Part shown: positions 24,050 to 34,740 of the stretch, one piece after another
How the letters are laid out: each line of letters opens with the position of its first letter
Numbering within the stretch: position 1 is the first letter of the stretch
Assembly (NCBI GenBank): GCA_900095095.1
Contig: FMBT01000036.1
Location: forward strand, 1 to 64,000
Source of the DNA: Fragilariopsis cylindrus CCMP1102
Taxonomy: Eukaryota; Bacillariophyta; Bacillariophyceae; Bacillariales; Bacillariaceae
Direction of reading: 5' to 3'
DNA: 64,000 nucleotides
Program-made: the position numbers and the translations under genes
The notes under the pieces: model-generated
The model's database searches: none
Told to the model about the DNA's origin: nothing
The model's input: only the letters and a program-made list of their open reading frames with translations

Positions 24050-25817
24050 GATATAGCACGACGAACGACGGTTTGTAGATGCTCCTTGTTCTCCTCTGTC
24101 TATTTCAAATTTTGTTTTCTTTTTCTTCGTCCTTTTAAGTTGCGTTCGTATTGCTGACAAGATCGTGTGTTTATTTATTGTGTTTCGTGTTTCCGACTCC
24201 AACCTCGAAAAAGAATTCAAAATATCATTAGTGACTGATTGAATCCCCTAACCCTAAAATGATAAACAAGAAAAATGAAGATGAGGCGTATACAAGTAAC
24301 CCTCCGTCCGAAGTGCCATCGCTAAAATTAGCGCTAAACGTATCATAAAAACTAAATAATGCCCAAAAATAACTAGCAAATACTAGTAAAACTATATATC
24401 ATTCAACTGTGTGCAACTCTATCAATAAACAATATCTTCAAAATTTGAGGTTCCATCTGACTAATATTCTACACAGATTTCATATATCAACATCCAAAAG
24501 GTTATATATTTCCTGCTGAAAATTGGCAATCTGATAGACTAAATTAGCATGTGTGAAATGCACGTTAAAAAATTCAAACGATAGCCCGCGCGACACTTCA
24601 CAGTTGCACGGAGGAAGTAAATACCGTAAAATATTAAAATACATTAGCAAAACATTTAACTTTTTTAGTAAAGAAATGATTGGCTGTGAGTCTGTCTACT
24701 CTAGTACAGTATGGAACTAGAGATAGTTTCACGTATAAGAAGTTAAATCTATTTAATACACTGTAGTAAAGTTGGGGTTTATTTTTTTTACTCGTAGACT
24801 TGTTTCTTCTAGTGACGATTTGGTTTGCTGCATGTAAAGATTAGTTAACTTCATAATATTTGCTATATTCTTCACATTTTTTTAAATATGAATGCCATAT
24901 AAGAAAGGAATTCTTGCTGGGACTATGCATCTTCCATTGTAATTTATTGTCCGCAAGAAAACTTGAATCACTAGCTTGCATTAATTTAAGAAAGGAAATG
25001 CAATGGGATCGATGTACGGGATGTATCCGTACAGAGATATCTTTTCCGGAAATGATGAAATAACGTTAGCGTTTGTGTTTTTATAAAGAGCACACCTGAT
25101 ATAAAATGAATAAAAGTAGAAGTTAAAAAAGGAAAATGAGTACCAGGACAACAAGATTGGAATGGAAGTTGCACATGTTTTTGTTTTTCTTCTTTTTCGG
25201 CTACCGATCTCAAAGATTAAACTTCCAATTTTATGGAAAATAGTTAGTAATCCATAGTCAAGTAAAAATCGGTTTTATCGTCATTGCCGAAAAACGTGAA
25301 GTAGAAACGAATGTACTAAGCAAGCCTTTTGAGAGCTATGATCGGACGGAACAATATAACAATCATCAGAACCACAGAGATGTTATCTCCATAGGGTGTT
25401 CTAGCACCCATGTCGAGTTATATATAGAAAAGTTAAATCAAGTTTCATCATCACTTGATTGTTACTGTTTGTTTCGTCTGGCACGTCTCTCAAAGCTGCT
25501 GCAGTGCGCTATACAAAACCGTCTCAAATCTCATCTTGTATGCACATATTATCTGAAAGTTCAAAGAAAAACATGGACGTACCTTAAGGGAAGATACCTT
25601 TTACTCATACCACCGGCTGGTACTGTAGTAGAGTTTCAAATAGGGAGGAAAGATACAAACAGTTGATGATGTTTCTTGTTCTGGCCGTACGACCGGCATA
25701 CCCTCTCCAAAAAAACATGTATAGAAGCATGGACGGAAGTCACCTTGCGTGGTTGTAGCACGGGTAAATCACATCATCTCAATCGTTATTAATATTGTTA
25801 ATTTACTGCTACTATAA
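24050..25817. other. Long intergenic region, no gene seen
   Basis: About 1.8 kb of AT-rich DNA between the 5' end of the MFS gene and the 3' end of RRP41. Short open frames here lack motifs and normal composition. I see no RNA gene or transposon ends. Confidence 0.5.
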
Positions 25818-26660
25818 CTACGCAACAGCAAAAGAATCAATAACAGTTCCTTGTCCATTCCGTAATTGCATTAATGCTGATGCACGTTCACGAACAGCTG
25901 CTTGTATTATATCAAAAACAACACGACATCCAGCCATTGCCGCTTCTAATACACGATCCAACGTTTGAAAATTAGATATCCTTGCTTCACATTGACTCAA
26001 TACTAATGTACCACGTTGGGGTAACATTGCACATGGTAAATGAACTGCACCACTTTTACTACCATGAGATGATGATTCTTCTTGACGATTTAAATCAATT
26101 AATGTTGTATCACTTGATATATTGATTCCAGCAGAACATGCACATAATATATCCTTAATTGGTAATCCAGAATCAATTAAGGCAGCAGATGCAGCATTAA
26201 TTGCACAACATAACCGGCCACCATCATCAGCCAGTATCACAATTGTGACTTGTATTCTTGATTTAGGAAATAATTGTAGTAGAAGTGTTGCTTCTAGGGA
26301 TCGTTTAATTAGATGTGACATTTCAATAAATCGACGATCCGAATTTGGATTAGTTATTCGTCGATCACCACCACTCGATGCAAATGGTACACTTTTTATA
26401 ATAACATCCACAATTGCTTGTGTCGGTAGTTCATCTGATCGTCGAATGCATGCAATTGGACCTCGAACTGTTGCCATTGCACATGTTAAACCCATTTCAA
26501 CTAATGCAGAACCACCAGCAGTTTCAGAACTATTATCTGTACCGATGTTCGAAACTGGTCCAAGTTGGACTCTCATTCGTCGGATTTCATCAGGCTTACG
26601 TCCATCATTACGTAAATTTGATAATGCTAATAAATCCGTACGACGAATTGATGAACCCAT
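25818..26660 (-). CDS. RRP41: Exosome complex RNase PH subunit RRP41 (EXOSC4/Ski6)
   Basis: Core ring subunit of the RNA exosome (3'-5' RNA processing and decay in nucleus and cytosol). A single intact exon of 280 residues from the ATG at 26660. Family hallmarks in order: 'LRNDGRKPDEIRRMRVQLG', 'GGSALVEMGLTCAMATVRGP', the RNase PH core 'LADDGGRLCCAINAASAALI', and 'DILCACSAG', which is characteristic of the Rrp41 branch as opposed to Rrp46 or Mtr3. Length agrees with the family (about 245-280). No introns and no frameshifts. Eukaryotic Rrp41 is usually catalytically inactive; I did not judge the active-site residues here. Confidence 0.93.
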   Translation of the reverse strand: MGSSIRRTDLLALSNLRNDGRKPDEIRRMRVQLGPVSNIGTDNSSETAGGSALVEMGLTCAMATVRGPIACIRRSDELPTQAIVDVIIKSVPFASSGGDRRITNPNSDRRFIEMSHLIKRSLEATLLLQLFPKSRIQVTIVILADDGGRLCCAINAASAALIDSGLPIKDILCACSAGINISSDTTLIDLNRQEESSSHGSKSGAVHLPCAMLPQRGTLVLSQCEARISNFQTLDRVLEAAMAGCRVVFDIIQAAVRERASALMQLRNGQGTVIDSFAVA

Positions 26661-27092
26661 AATGTATTATATGTAGTCTAGCTCGCTAGTTTCGTCGGTC
26701 TAGTTAATAGTAGTACCGTTCCAAAACATATCCCATTGGGCATTCTTATATGATCAATATCATTTTGTGTGGATGATGGGATGGATTGTTTGCGTGTGTT
26801 CGAGTATAATTATATCAAGTAAGAGTTTTGGACGGTAAGATTTCATACTATTGCGATCTTTGACACAATCGAATAAAATGAATGGTCAAGCGAGAGACTT
26901 GTGATTTCCAGACATGGATAATGTCTGTCTGTCGTCAACGTAAAAAATACCATCAAAGAAACAAAAAATATTTTTTCAAAAGTAGTAGCTGCAATGGCGA
27001 TACAACGACCATTTTTAACTGCTGAGCATAAGAAGAAGAGAAAAGAATCTATATTGTCATTCCCAACGTGACGACGACGACAACGACGACGA
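26661..27092. other. Divergent promoter region
   Basis: Spacer between the divergent RRP41 and METTL15 genes. No feature recognised. Confidence 0.5.
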
Positions 27093-28793
27093 ATGTCTAC
27101 TACACGACTACCGTTACTGATTCGTCGATACTATCATCATCATAATCGTAGTCGTCGGCACTTTTATTGCACAACATCAACTACAACAACATCGGCATCC
27201 ATAATACCATCCAATTACAACTACAACTGCAGCAACTACAACTACAACGACGGAATCATTGACTTTAAACGACTCGGACGGAAGATAATACGAGATACAA
27301 TGACTGCAATAAAAACAATGAGAGATATTAATCGATCCACAACAACCCCGTCGTCATCGATAATGACATCATCATCGATAACGCCCCTAAAAAGAATGTT
27401 ATTCGCATCGATGCCATTGTTCGCCATAATACCATCATCGTTATCATTATCATTTGGTGCATACCGTAAACAATGCGGTGGTAGCAGTATTACATTGAGG
27501 AGTGTTGATAGTAGTTATGGTCGTAGTACTACTACTTGTAGCACGGGCTTTCGATTATTTTCTTCCGAAAGTAATAATGATAATAACGATGGTGATGATA
27601 ATGACGACAAAGAAAACGAAAAAGGTAAATTTGCAACAGAATATCATGCACCTGTAATGGTTAATGAATGTATTGATGCACTCTTAAATTGTGAACGTGG
27701 TAGTGGAAGGATACGACATAAAAAATACAGTAATAATGATAAAGAAGGAGAACAAGAAGAGCAGGTTCCTTCTACTTCTACTTCTTCACCATTAATTTTT
27801 GTTGATGGGACACTTGGTGGTGGTGGACATTCTGCTGCATTACTACAAACTTTAAAAGGTGGTGATATTGTATTTGGATGTGATATTGATCCGAATGCAT
27901 TAAATGAAGCATCAAAACGATTATCATATTATACAAATCATGATGGTATAGATCGTCCATTATTTGTTCCTGTACAATCTAATTTTGGTAATCTTGCAAC
28001 AAAACTTCCAACTATTTTACATCCAATAACACAAAAATTAATACTATCAAAGGGAGTAGATGGGATTCTATTAGATTTGGGTGTATCCTCACATCAAATC
28101 GATGTACCAGAGCGGGGTTTTAGTTTCATGAGAGATGGACCGTTAGACATGAGAATGGGAAGTGCGAGTGGTACTAATAATGATAGTGATGATACAAGTA
28201 GTGTGAGTGATGTTGGTGGCTTAAAGGCAGCTGATATTTGTAATGAATTTGATGAAAAGGAACTTCAACGGATATTTAGTGTCTATGGAGATGAACCAAA
28301 ATCAAAGACTGTAGCAAAAGCGATTGTTAAAAATCGGCCACTATATACAACAGGAGAACTTGTTGATGCTATTGGGTCCGTAATACCTCAATTTGCTAAA
28401 AATAAACGACATGGTCGAACAGCAACTTGTGCAAGAGTATTCCAATCCCTACGGATTGTTGTTAATAATGAAGATGGTGTATTATCACAAGTTTTATCGG
28501 ATGTTTGTCCTACGTTACTTATTCCTGGTGGACGGTTAGTCGTTATGAGTTATCATAGTATGGAAGATCGTGCAACGAAACGTATTATGAGAGATGGTTC
28601 ACTAGAAAAGATCAGAAATGGACGACAACGAATAAATAATGATGAAAAGGATTTATATGGTAACTACAACGGCCCATCAAAACCCTTCAAACCGCTTAGT
28701 AAACGTCGGAAGGCAACCGAAGAAGAAACATCAAGAAATCCGAGAGCACGAAGTGCTATATTGAGAGTAGCAGAGCGACTAGAAGATTTTTAG
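27093..28793 (+). CDS. METTL15: rRNA (cytosine-N4) methyltransferase RsmH/METTL15, probably mitochondrial
   Basis: SAM-dependent enzyme that N4-methylates the decoding-site cytosine of small-subunit rRNA. Intact single exon of 566 residues. The first ~180 residues form a basic, hydroxyl- and Asn-rich presequence ('MSTTRLPLLIRRYYHHHNRS'..) with almost no acids, suggesting mitochondrial import. The catalytic domain then shows the family series: 'EYHAPVMVNECIDALL', SAM motif 'FVDGTLGGGGHSAALL', 'VFGCDIDPNAL', 'VDGILLDLGVSSHQIDVPER', 'GFSFMRDGPLDMRMG', 'HGRTATCARVFQSLRIVVNN' and 'LLIPGGRLVVMSYHSMEDR'. The poly-Asn/Asp inserts within the domain are typical of this genome. A plastid location is the alternative. 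Confidence 0.93.
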   Translation: MSTTRLPLLIRRYYHHHNRSRRHFYCTTSTTTTSASIIPSNYNYNCSNYNYNDGIIDFKRLGRKIIRDTMTAIKTMRDINRSTTTPSSSIMTSSSITPLKRMLFASMPLFAIIPSSLSLSFGAYRKQCGGSSITLRSVDSSYGRSTTTCSTGFRLFSSESNNDNNDGDDNDDKENEKGKFATEYHAPVMVNECIDALLNCERGSGRIRHKKYSNNDKEGEQEEQVPSTSTSSPLIFVDGTLGGGGHSAALLQTLKGGDIVFGCDIDPNALNEASKRLSYYTNHDGIDRPLFVPVQSNFGNLATKLPTILHPITQKLILSKGVDGILLDLGVSSHQIDVPERGFSFMRDGPLDMRMGSASGTNNDSDDTSSVSDVGGLKAADICNEFDEKELQRIFSVYGDEPKSKTVAKAIVKNRPLYTTGELVDAIGSVIPQFAKNKRHGRTATCARVFQSLRIVVNNEDGVLSQVLSDVCPTLLIPGGRLVVMSYHSMEDRATKRIMRDGSLEKIRNGRQRINNDEKDLYGNYNGPSKPFKPLSKRRKATEEETSRNPRARSAILRVAERLEDF

Positions 28794-28863
28794 TTCTAAA
28801 AGAACAACTTATACTTGAATCTTTCGATTTCATTACACATAGATTTCATTTTTGTTGAGACTT

Positions 28864-31593
28864 TTAACAATTTACGATATCTAGTAGTCCACTGGTACCA
28901 TTATTTTCATCGCCGTCGTCGTCGTCACCGATGTCATCGCTGCTGCTACTGATATTGCTGTCAATATTATCGTTGTCTTCAGTTTCGAAGTCAACATCAA
29001 TTTTTTTCTTTTTTTGGCCATCCTTTTCTTCAGCCTTGTTTTCACTCACGGTATTGTTAACATTATCCAGCCCAGATAGAATAATCTCTTCATGGTTTTT
29101 GTTTGTTTCGTTACCACTATTGCGTGTACGGGCAAGGGGGTCCTCTTCTAGCTTTCTATACTCATGTGAGGATATTCTACGATAGCTCGCTTCTGATTTC
29201 CTCTCAAATTTAGTCGTATTTAAGTAACCGAATTCATCCAAGTCACCGCGTCCTACCGGTACAAGCTCTACTAGTCGATTTCCTAGATACAGGATCTCGT
29301 CGTCAATCTTTTTCTTCATTCGTTGTATTCTTCGATCATGATCATCTCTATCCTTGGGGTCTAACGTCTCATTCAATTCTTCTATCTGTTTTTCCTTTTC
29401 GGTCAATTCAATGTGTCGACGCACGGCACTCTTAGCAGCACGCGCCTGTAATCTTCGTACTGATGGCTGTTTCCCTTCTTTTAATTCTGATTGATGGTCA
29501 AAATTATACCCAATACCAACCCCAAATCCTTTGTACACAGCAACGCCCAAAGGATCGTCGTACTTTTTAGTTTCATACTCTTTTCTGTGTTTTTCGGCCT
29601 GAAACTTCGAGGCACGGGACTTCCATTCGTCGCGATCACCATCCGGTAGTTCATTCTCGCCCAACGATTTTTCTTCCTTCTCTCGTCTCAACCTATCTGC
29701 TATCGTTTTTCCATCCTCTAAGCGCCGAAAATTAGTCTTTTGAAACAAAGTAGTATATTGTTCTTGTGCAGATCCTTTAAAAAAGTACAAATAGAATAAG
29801 TAGGTGTACAGATTTCCCTTGGAAATTGTAAGACGCTCAGGATCACGCCAACGTAGACTATATCTCCATGCCATATTATAATACCGTTCGGGATGTTCAT
29901 CGAGTATCTGATTATATGATTCTCCAGTTGATAAAATGGGAAGATCATTGGTATACTCAATTTGAAATATCTTTGAAATAGCCTTGAGGTGTATTATTGG
30001 CCCTAGTAGAGAAAGGTTCGCCAGATATCCTATACCGACACTCTTCCAGAAAAACGGTGTATAAGAGGACCACATGGTGGTCCAAAGATTTTGCATCATT
30101 TTGCCTAGCTTAAGCAATCGGATTTGTTTTCTCCACAGTATGCTGTAGCAAAGAAGATATAATAATTTCGAGGTAGATTTTGGAGGTTTCAATAAATGAT
30201 TTTTGAGAGGATCTTTAGATGATGATGCTTCCATCCTGGTCCACGTACCAAGCATATACACAGCAATAGATCCAAATAATGGGTAGATTGATTCTTTAGG
30301 TAGATGTGATAAAACTTTTGCAAAGTCTGAAATGAATCCAAGTGGGGCTAAAATCAACATTGCACGAACAATTTTCCACATGACAATAGGGAAAAGTCCA
30401 ACTGGACGTGTCAAACTCGATCGTTCTAACTCGTACATCTTTTCTGGATATTGGTATAGTGATGCGACTGCTCCCATCCGCGTAAGTAATTGTGAACAGG
30501 ACAGCCACAGTACGACCCAGGAAGATGATTGGATAACAGTAGTAAGACTCTTAGCAGCATTTATTCCAGTCAATGATTTTATCAGTATTGTTTTCAAAAT
30601 TTGTATCCATGCAATACCATTAACTGCAGATGTCCAATATTCCGACAAGAATAAAACGTAATCAGTACAACTTGTGTCTGGATCTTCCCAACCACCCAAT
30701 TCTGTTGAAAGTGGTGATAGGAATATTGAGGCATGTGCAGGATCAAGGTTTTTAATTTGATCTGGAATAGGATCAGGACGTGGTTGACGTATTCGTTTGA
30801 ATGCATTGAAAATTAAAGGTACCCACACAACAAAAATCCAGAAATGAAAGTCCATAACTTTCGTTATTGAACGAGCAATCATTCGTATTTTAACAACCTT
30901 ACTTGATAGTAATATACTCAGAAGTAATGCATATATAAGTGGTACTATAATGTACTTCAAAGCATCGGGAACGATTGGACGTTTACTTTGATCTATAAAG
31001 TCAATCTGTTCTTTCATTTTGAATTGTTTCAATTTGAGATCAGCATTTTCTAATGTGATAGCTTTTTCTAATTTTTCCAAATCCTCATAGACAGTAGATA
31101 ATTGTTTCTTGCTCTTGTCAGCAGCAGTGTCGTCTTTCTCTCGAGAAATCTCGTCATCTTCGTTGCAACTGCCGCTATGCTTGTCGTCAGCATTTCGGGG
31201 ATGATATTCTACTGATTCTTCTTCTTCTTCTGATTCTGTAGAATCAGGTGACGCTTGATTCGACATAGACGACTGAAAGAACGTCCTCTTCCTGTTCCTA
31301 TTTGTGAACGAAAATACTTTGCGTTTGTGGATTAAACGATTTCCTCTGCTATGACAAGGAGACATCACGAAAGCTCTACATCTCGTATAACTTTTGGTAA
31401 TAATAAATAACGACGAGAATAATATAAGAATAGAAGTACGGCAAAAATGATAGCGTCGAAAATACCGATCTCGATTGAGTTGCTTGTTGTTGTGACAGAA
31501 TTGATGACGTCTGTCCTCCCAAGATGGTGACGATGGGGGTGATGATGATGATACTGATGACAGTGAAGGCATATCGGCGGCAACAGCATGCAT
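28864..31593 (-). CDS. Large uncharacterised membrane protein, possible plastid envelope/thylakoid protein
   Basis: Intact open frame of 909 codons. ATGs at 31593 and 31572 are possible starts. The N-terminus has a hydrophobic stretch 'TSILILFSSLFIITKSY' followed by 'CRAFVMSP', which resembles the signal-peptide/transit-peptide junction of secondary plastids. An acidic region and a coiled coil ('YEDLEKLEKAITLENADLKL') precede about six or seven hydrophobic segments between residues ~210 and ~570, including 'YIIVPLIYALLLSILLSS', 'WIFVVWVPLIFNAF' and 'IVMWKIVRAMLILAPLGFI'. The C-terminal third is charged and helical ('AVRRHIELTEKEKQIEELNE') and ends in an acidic Asp/Ser tail. I do not recognise the family. 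It faces METTL15 tail-to-tail across 70 bases. Confidence 0.75.
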   Translation of the reverse strand: MHAVAADMPSLSSVSSSSPPSSPSWEDRRHQFCHNNKQLNRDRYFRRYHFCRTSILILFSSLFIITKSYTRCRAFVMSPCHSRGNRLIHKRKVFSFTNRNRKRTFFQSSMSNQASPDSTESEEEEESVEYHPRNADDKHSGSCNEDDEISREKDDTAADKSKKQLSTVYEDLEKLEKAITLENADLKLKQFKMKEQIDFIDQSKRPIVPDALKYIIVPLIYALLLSILLSSKVVKIRMIARSITKVMDFHFWIFVVWVPLIFNAFKRIRQPRPDPIPDQIKNLDPAHASIFLSPLSTELGGWEDPDTSCTDYVLFLSEYWTSAVNGIAWIQILKTILIKSLTGINAAKSLTTVIQSSSWVVLWLSCSQLLTRMGAVASLYQYPEKMYELERSSLTRPVGLFPIVMWKIVRAMLILAPLGFISDFAKVLSHLPKESIYPLFGSIAVYMLGTWTRMEASSSKDPLKNHLLKPPKSTSKLLYLLCYSILWRKQIRLLKLGKMMQNLWTTMWSSYTPFFWKSVGIGYLANLSLLGPIIHLKAISKIFQIEYTNDLPILSTGESYNQILDEHPERYYNMAWRYSLRWRDPERLTISKGNLYTYLFYLYFFKGSAQEQYTTLFQKTNFRRLEDGKTIADRLRREKEEKSLGENELPDGDRDEWKSRASKFQAEKHRKEYETKKYDDPLGVAVYKGFGVGIGYNFDHQSELKEGKQPSVRRLQARAAKSAVRRHIELTEKEKQIEELNETLDPKDRDDHDRRIQRMKKKIDDEILYLGNRLVELVPVGRGDLDEFGYLNTTKFERKSEASYRRISSHEYRKLEEDPLARTRNSGNETNKNHEEIILSGLDNVNNTVSENKAEEKDGQKKKKIDVDFETEDNDNIDSNISSSSDDIGDDDDGDENNGTSGLLDIVNC

Positions 31594-32436
31594 CTTTACT
31601 TGTGTGCGACTAGAATTTTGTGACCGATTAGTTGTCTCAAACGTCTTGGGAAGCTGAGCCTTGTTAGTTAGTATGTATTAGGCGAGATCGAATCTGATTA
31701 AAAAGATATCTCGACGTATCATCATTGCTATATTCGAATATTGATTACTGCAATTGCTGCCAAAATGAATTTATTATTTGCTTTGATAATGAGCCTCAAA
31801 GATAGTATGTTGGTGAAGTATTGGGTACAGAGTTGTCGTCCTTTTTGGATTTGATATATCGGTATGTTTGTTTTATTGATGATGATAATGATAGGGTCGA
31901 ATCTTATTTACACAGCAGACATGCAACAACATACAATCCAACGATGAGAATTCAGAAGTAGATGTTTTGTCGTGTTATTGAACAGTTGTTGTTACGTTCG
32001 ATGTTGAACGTACAGCGTACAGAACGTAACCGATGGACGCGTTCACACTTACTTCTGAAAAAGTAAAAGTTACTAGTGATTATTGACCTTTTTTTTTTTG
32101 ACGAATTTTCGAATTTCTTAGAACGTATCGCGCTACAACGCGTAAAAGCACCCACAAAAGCATCGATTGATTGTCATTTTTTCGAACATTATTAATTTAA
32201 TTCCGACGTACAACGGATTTCACCATGGTAGCTCAATTTTAACCCACTTCCAGCAAATGAATATAGATGCTTCCATGCTCATTCGAACAAGCACCCCAAA
32301 CACTACTGCTGACCTCATTTTGTGGTTCAAATCCTCCTTTTGAAGCCAAAATATCATTTTTTACTAAATTGGTACTGTTGCTTCTCAACAAAAACAAAGC
32401 CAATAACAACAACAGTACGACAACAACAACAACAGG
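31594..32436. other. Intergenic region, no gene seen
   Basis: About 840 bases holding two divergent promoters. No coding, RNA or repeat signal recognised. Confidence 0.5.
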
Positions 32437-34297
32437 ATGACTTCCCTTTTCAACTGTACTATCTGTACTCTTCTACTTAGGGGTGGAAAAAGCGGATGTT
32501 GTCTCAATTTGGAAGCTTGTGAAAAAAGATGTAAGAAGAGAGCAGAAGAAGAGAAAATAATTTATGACAAAGAAGCGGACGACAAGAAAGTAGCAGAGAA
32601 GAAAATACGAGAGGAAAAGAAAAGAAAGAGAGCAGAAGAAATCCGGGATGAAATGAAAGCAGCACAGAAGAAAAGAAAGATAACAGATGACGAAAAGAAA
32701 GGAGAGGAAAAGAAAAGAAAGAGAGAAGAAACGAAAACAAAGGTAAGATTGTATTTGTTGTTGATGTCCATCTCGTTATTATCGATCACGATGGCAAAGG
32801 TGTTGCTCTTCGACGTTTTCTTTTTATGGTTGCTACTATTGTCACGTCGTCGTCGTCGATGTCAATGCCATGTGTATCATACTATATTGTACTCTAACCG
32901 TGTATTGTATTTAATTCTTTTGTTATAGATAGCACTAACATTGGCTGCTAAGCAAATTCGGGACAAAAGGAGAGCAGTAGCAGCGACTGCTTGGAAGATG
33001 TATGATGACAACAAGATAGCAGTAGCATCAGCTGCTAAGAAAATACGGGACAACAACAAGATAGCAGTAGCATTGGCTGCTAAGAAAATACGGGACGAAA
33101 ATATAGCAGCTAAGAAGATACGGGTTGACGAAAAGATAGCAGTAGCATTGGCTGCTAAGAAGATACGGGATGACAACAAGATAGCAGCTAAGAAGATACG
33201 GGTTGACGAAAAGATAGCAGTAGCATTGGCTGCTAAGAAGATACGGGACGAAAAGATAGCAGCAAAAGAGAAAATCCGGGACGACAAGAAAGCAGAGAGG
33301 GAAAGAAGAAGAGCAGAAAAAGAACAAAAGGTAAGTCAATGTAATACAAACTATTGTAGTGAATGTTTGTGTATCATATGTATTATACTCTAATCGATAT
33401 TATACTCTAATCCATATTATATTATATTCTTTTGTTTTTATTGTTGTTTTTGTTATTGTTTCCAAGAAACAAGATGAAGCAGTGGAGTGGAAGGAATTAG
33501 ACAACCTAACAAAACTAAGCAAGGACGGCATCACACTTTCCACTGGTAATCATCTCTGGTTGGATTGCTTTAATACTCTCAGAAACGAAGTGAAGGACTT
33601 TGTGGAGAAATCAGCAGGGAAACCAGAAGGTTTATCAAGAGCATTTGCTATAGATGGAACTGGCATGAGTAAATCTGGATTGTTCAAGTTCAAGATTCCC
33701 AATGGTGAAGCTACAGCAAATTCTATACTTCACCAATGTGAATCCATCGAAAATTGCGTTTATCGTAATCCTAAAGCAGCAACTTCCAGTCTGCAAGTAG
33801 TAGGTGAGTTTCCCTCCGAACTACCTCAACCGTTGCCCCATTTTCTGGCTAATCGTGTTAGGGTAGCTGAAACTGGTACCCTCTTTGGAAAGACAATAGC
33901 CCGCACTGATAATCTCAAAGTGCAGAAGTACAAAGGACCCGGGGGAGAGCACTGTGACGACAAATTCAAACACATCATTAGGAAGCCACAACTTGGCATA
34001 CCTAAGAGGTCTCTCCTTCTTTGTAGAGTCCTAGAAAAACCTGGTGGAGGTATCCTCCAGTTGTTCAGGGAACCTGATAAGAAGAAGTTTTCGATTCGAA
34101 TTGAAAAAGGAGAATTGTTGATAATGATGGCACATGCAGGTCTGTGCAACCACAAGTGTGAAGAAGGTTTATACACAATTGTGACTGATTTTGTTCTACC
34201 ATATGATGCACACAGTGAAATGAGAATCTATGGAGGTCTGAAGGGGAAATTTGAGAAATTCATTAGCGATTATGCGACATCAATTTCACATTTGTAA
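32437..34297 (+). CDS. Lys/Arg/Ala-rich repeat protein with a C-terminal domain resembling 2OG-Fe(II) oxygenases
   Basis: Three exons (32437-32742, 32929-33330, 33467-34297), all phase 0 with GT-AG borders, give 512 residues. Exon 1 has a Cys-rich start ('LFNCTICTLLLRGGKSGCC') and a KKxREEKKRKR-type helix. Exon 2 is made almost wholly of repeats of the form 'KIAVALAAKKIRDDN', a long charged helix. Exon 3 is a folded domain: 'LDCFNTLRNEVKDFVEKS', 'AIDGTGMSKSGLFKF', then 'KVQKYKGPGGEHCDDKFKH' (an H-x-D), 'PGGGILQLF', and 'LIMMAHAGLCNHKCEEG'. The H-x-D followed by a GG-L strand and a distal His resembles the 2-oxoglutarate dioxygenase double-stranded helix, but the usual Arg after the distal His is not obvious. 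Gene model good; function a guess. Confidence 0.75.
33103..33248. repeat. Coding tandem repeat, 78-bp period
   Basis: A 68-bp sequence at 33103-33170 recurs at 33181-33248 with no difference that I see. It encodes 'IAAKKIRVDEKIAVALAAKK' and a few more residues. Shorter, degenerate copies precede it from about 33000. The near-identity implies recent in-frame duplication. Confidence 0.9.
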
Positions 34298-34740
34298 ATT
34301 TATACTAGTATTATTCTTGTTATTATTCTTATTATTATGATTATCATACCAACGACTATCATGATAGAAATAATATTCATCTGTTTTCAACTTGTAAAAT
34401 CATCGCTTTCCCCTTCTACACCGTGGCAGCTATAACAAACAATAATAGGCTACATAGTAGATGTAGAGCTCGAACAAAATTCGTATACTGTGAGTACATC
34501 TTAATTAGCATGAAATGTTAAAATAATACTATAATCATTTTTATCTTTAATATTGTTAGACTCCTCCTCTTCATATTCCTAATCGGATCAAGGGTGTCTT
34601 CTACCATGTAGTACTTATGAAATAACTGTACCGTAACTCTCGATTAAACGGTCAAACAAAAATATATTGCATAACTTTTATGCATAGTTTCATGCATATG
34701 GATCCTCCTCAGAAATGAACGAAAATATATATCTAGCCAT
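34298..34740. other. 3' intergenic region between convergent genes
   Basis: AT-rich spacer, nothing recognised. Confidence 0.5.

Noticed and set aside
33000-33260. CRISPR-like or transposon repeat array
   Set aside because: The repeats are in frame, adjacent without unique spacers and encode a regular helix; this is a coding tandem repeat.
32941-33393. Separate Lys/Ala-rich gene
   Set aside because: Phase-0 GT-AG introns on both sides join it to the exons at 32437 and 33467, so it is the middle exon of one gene.
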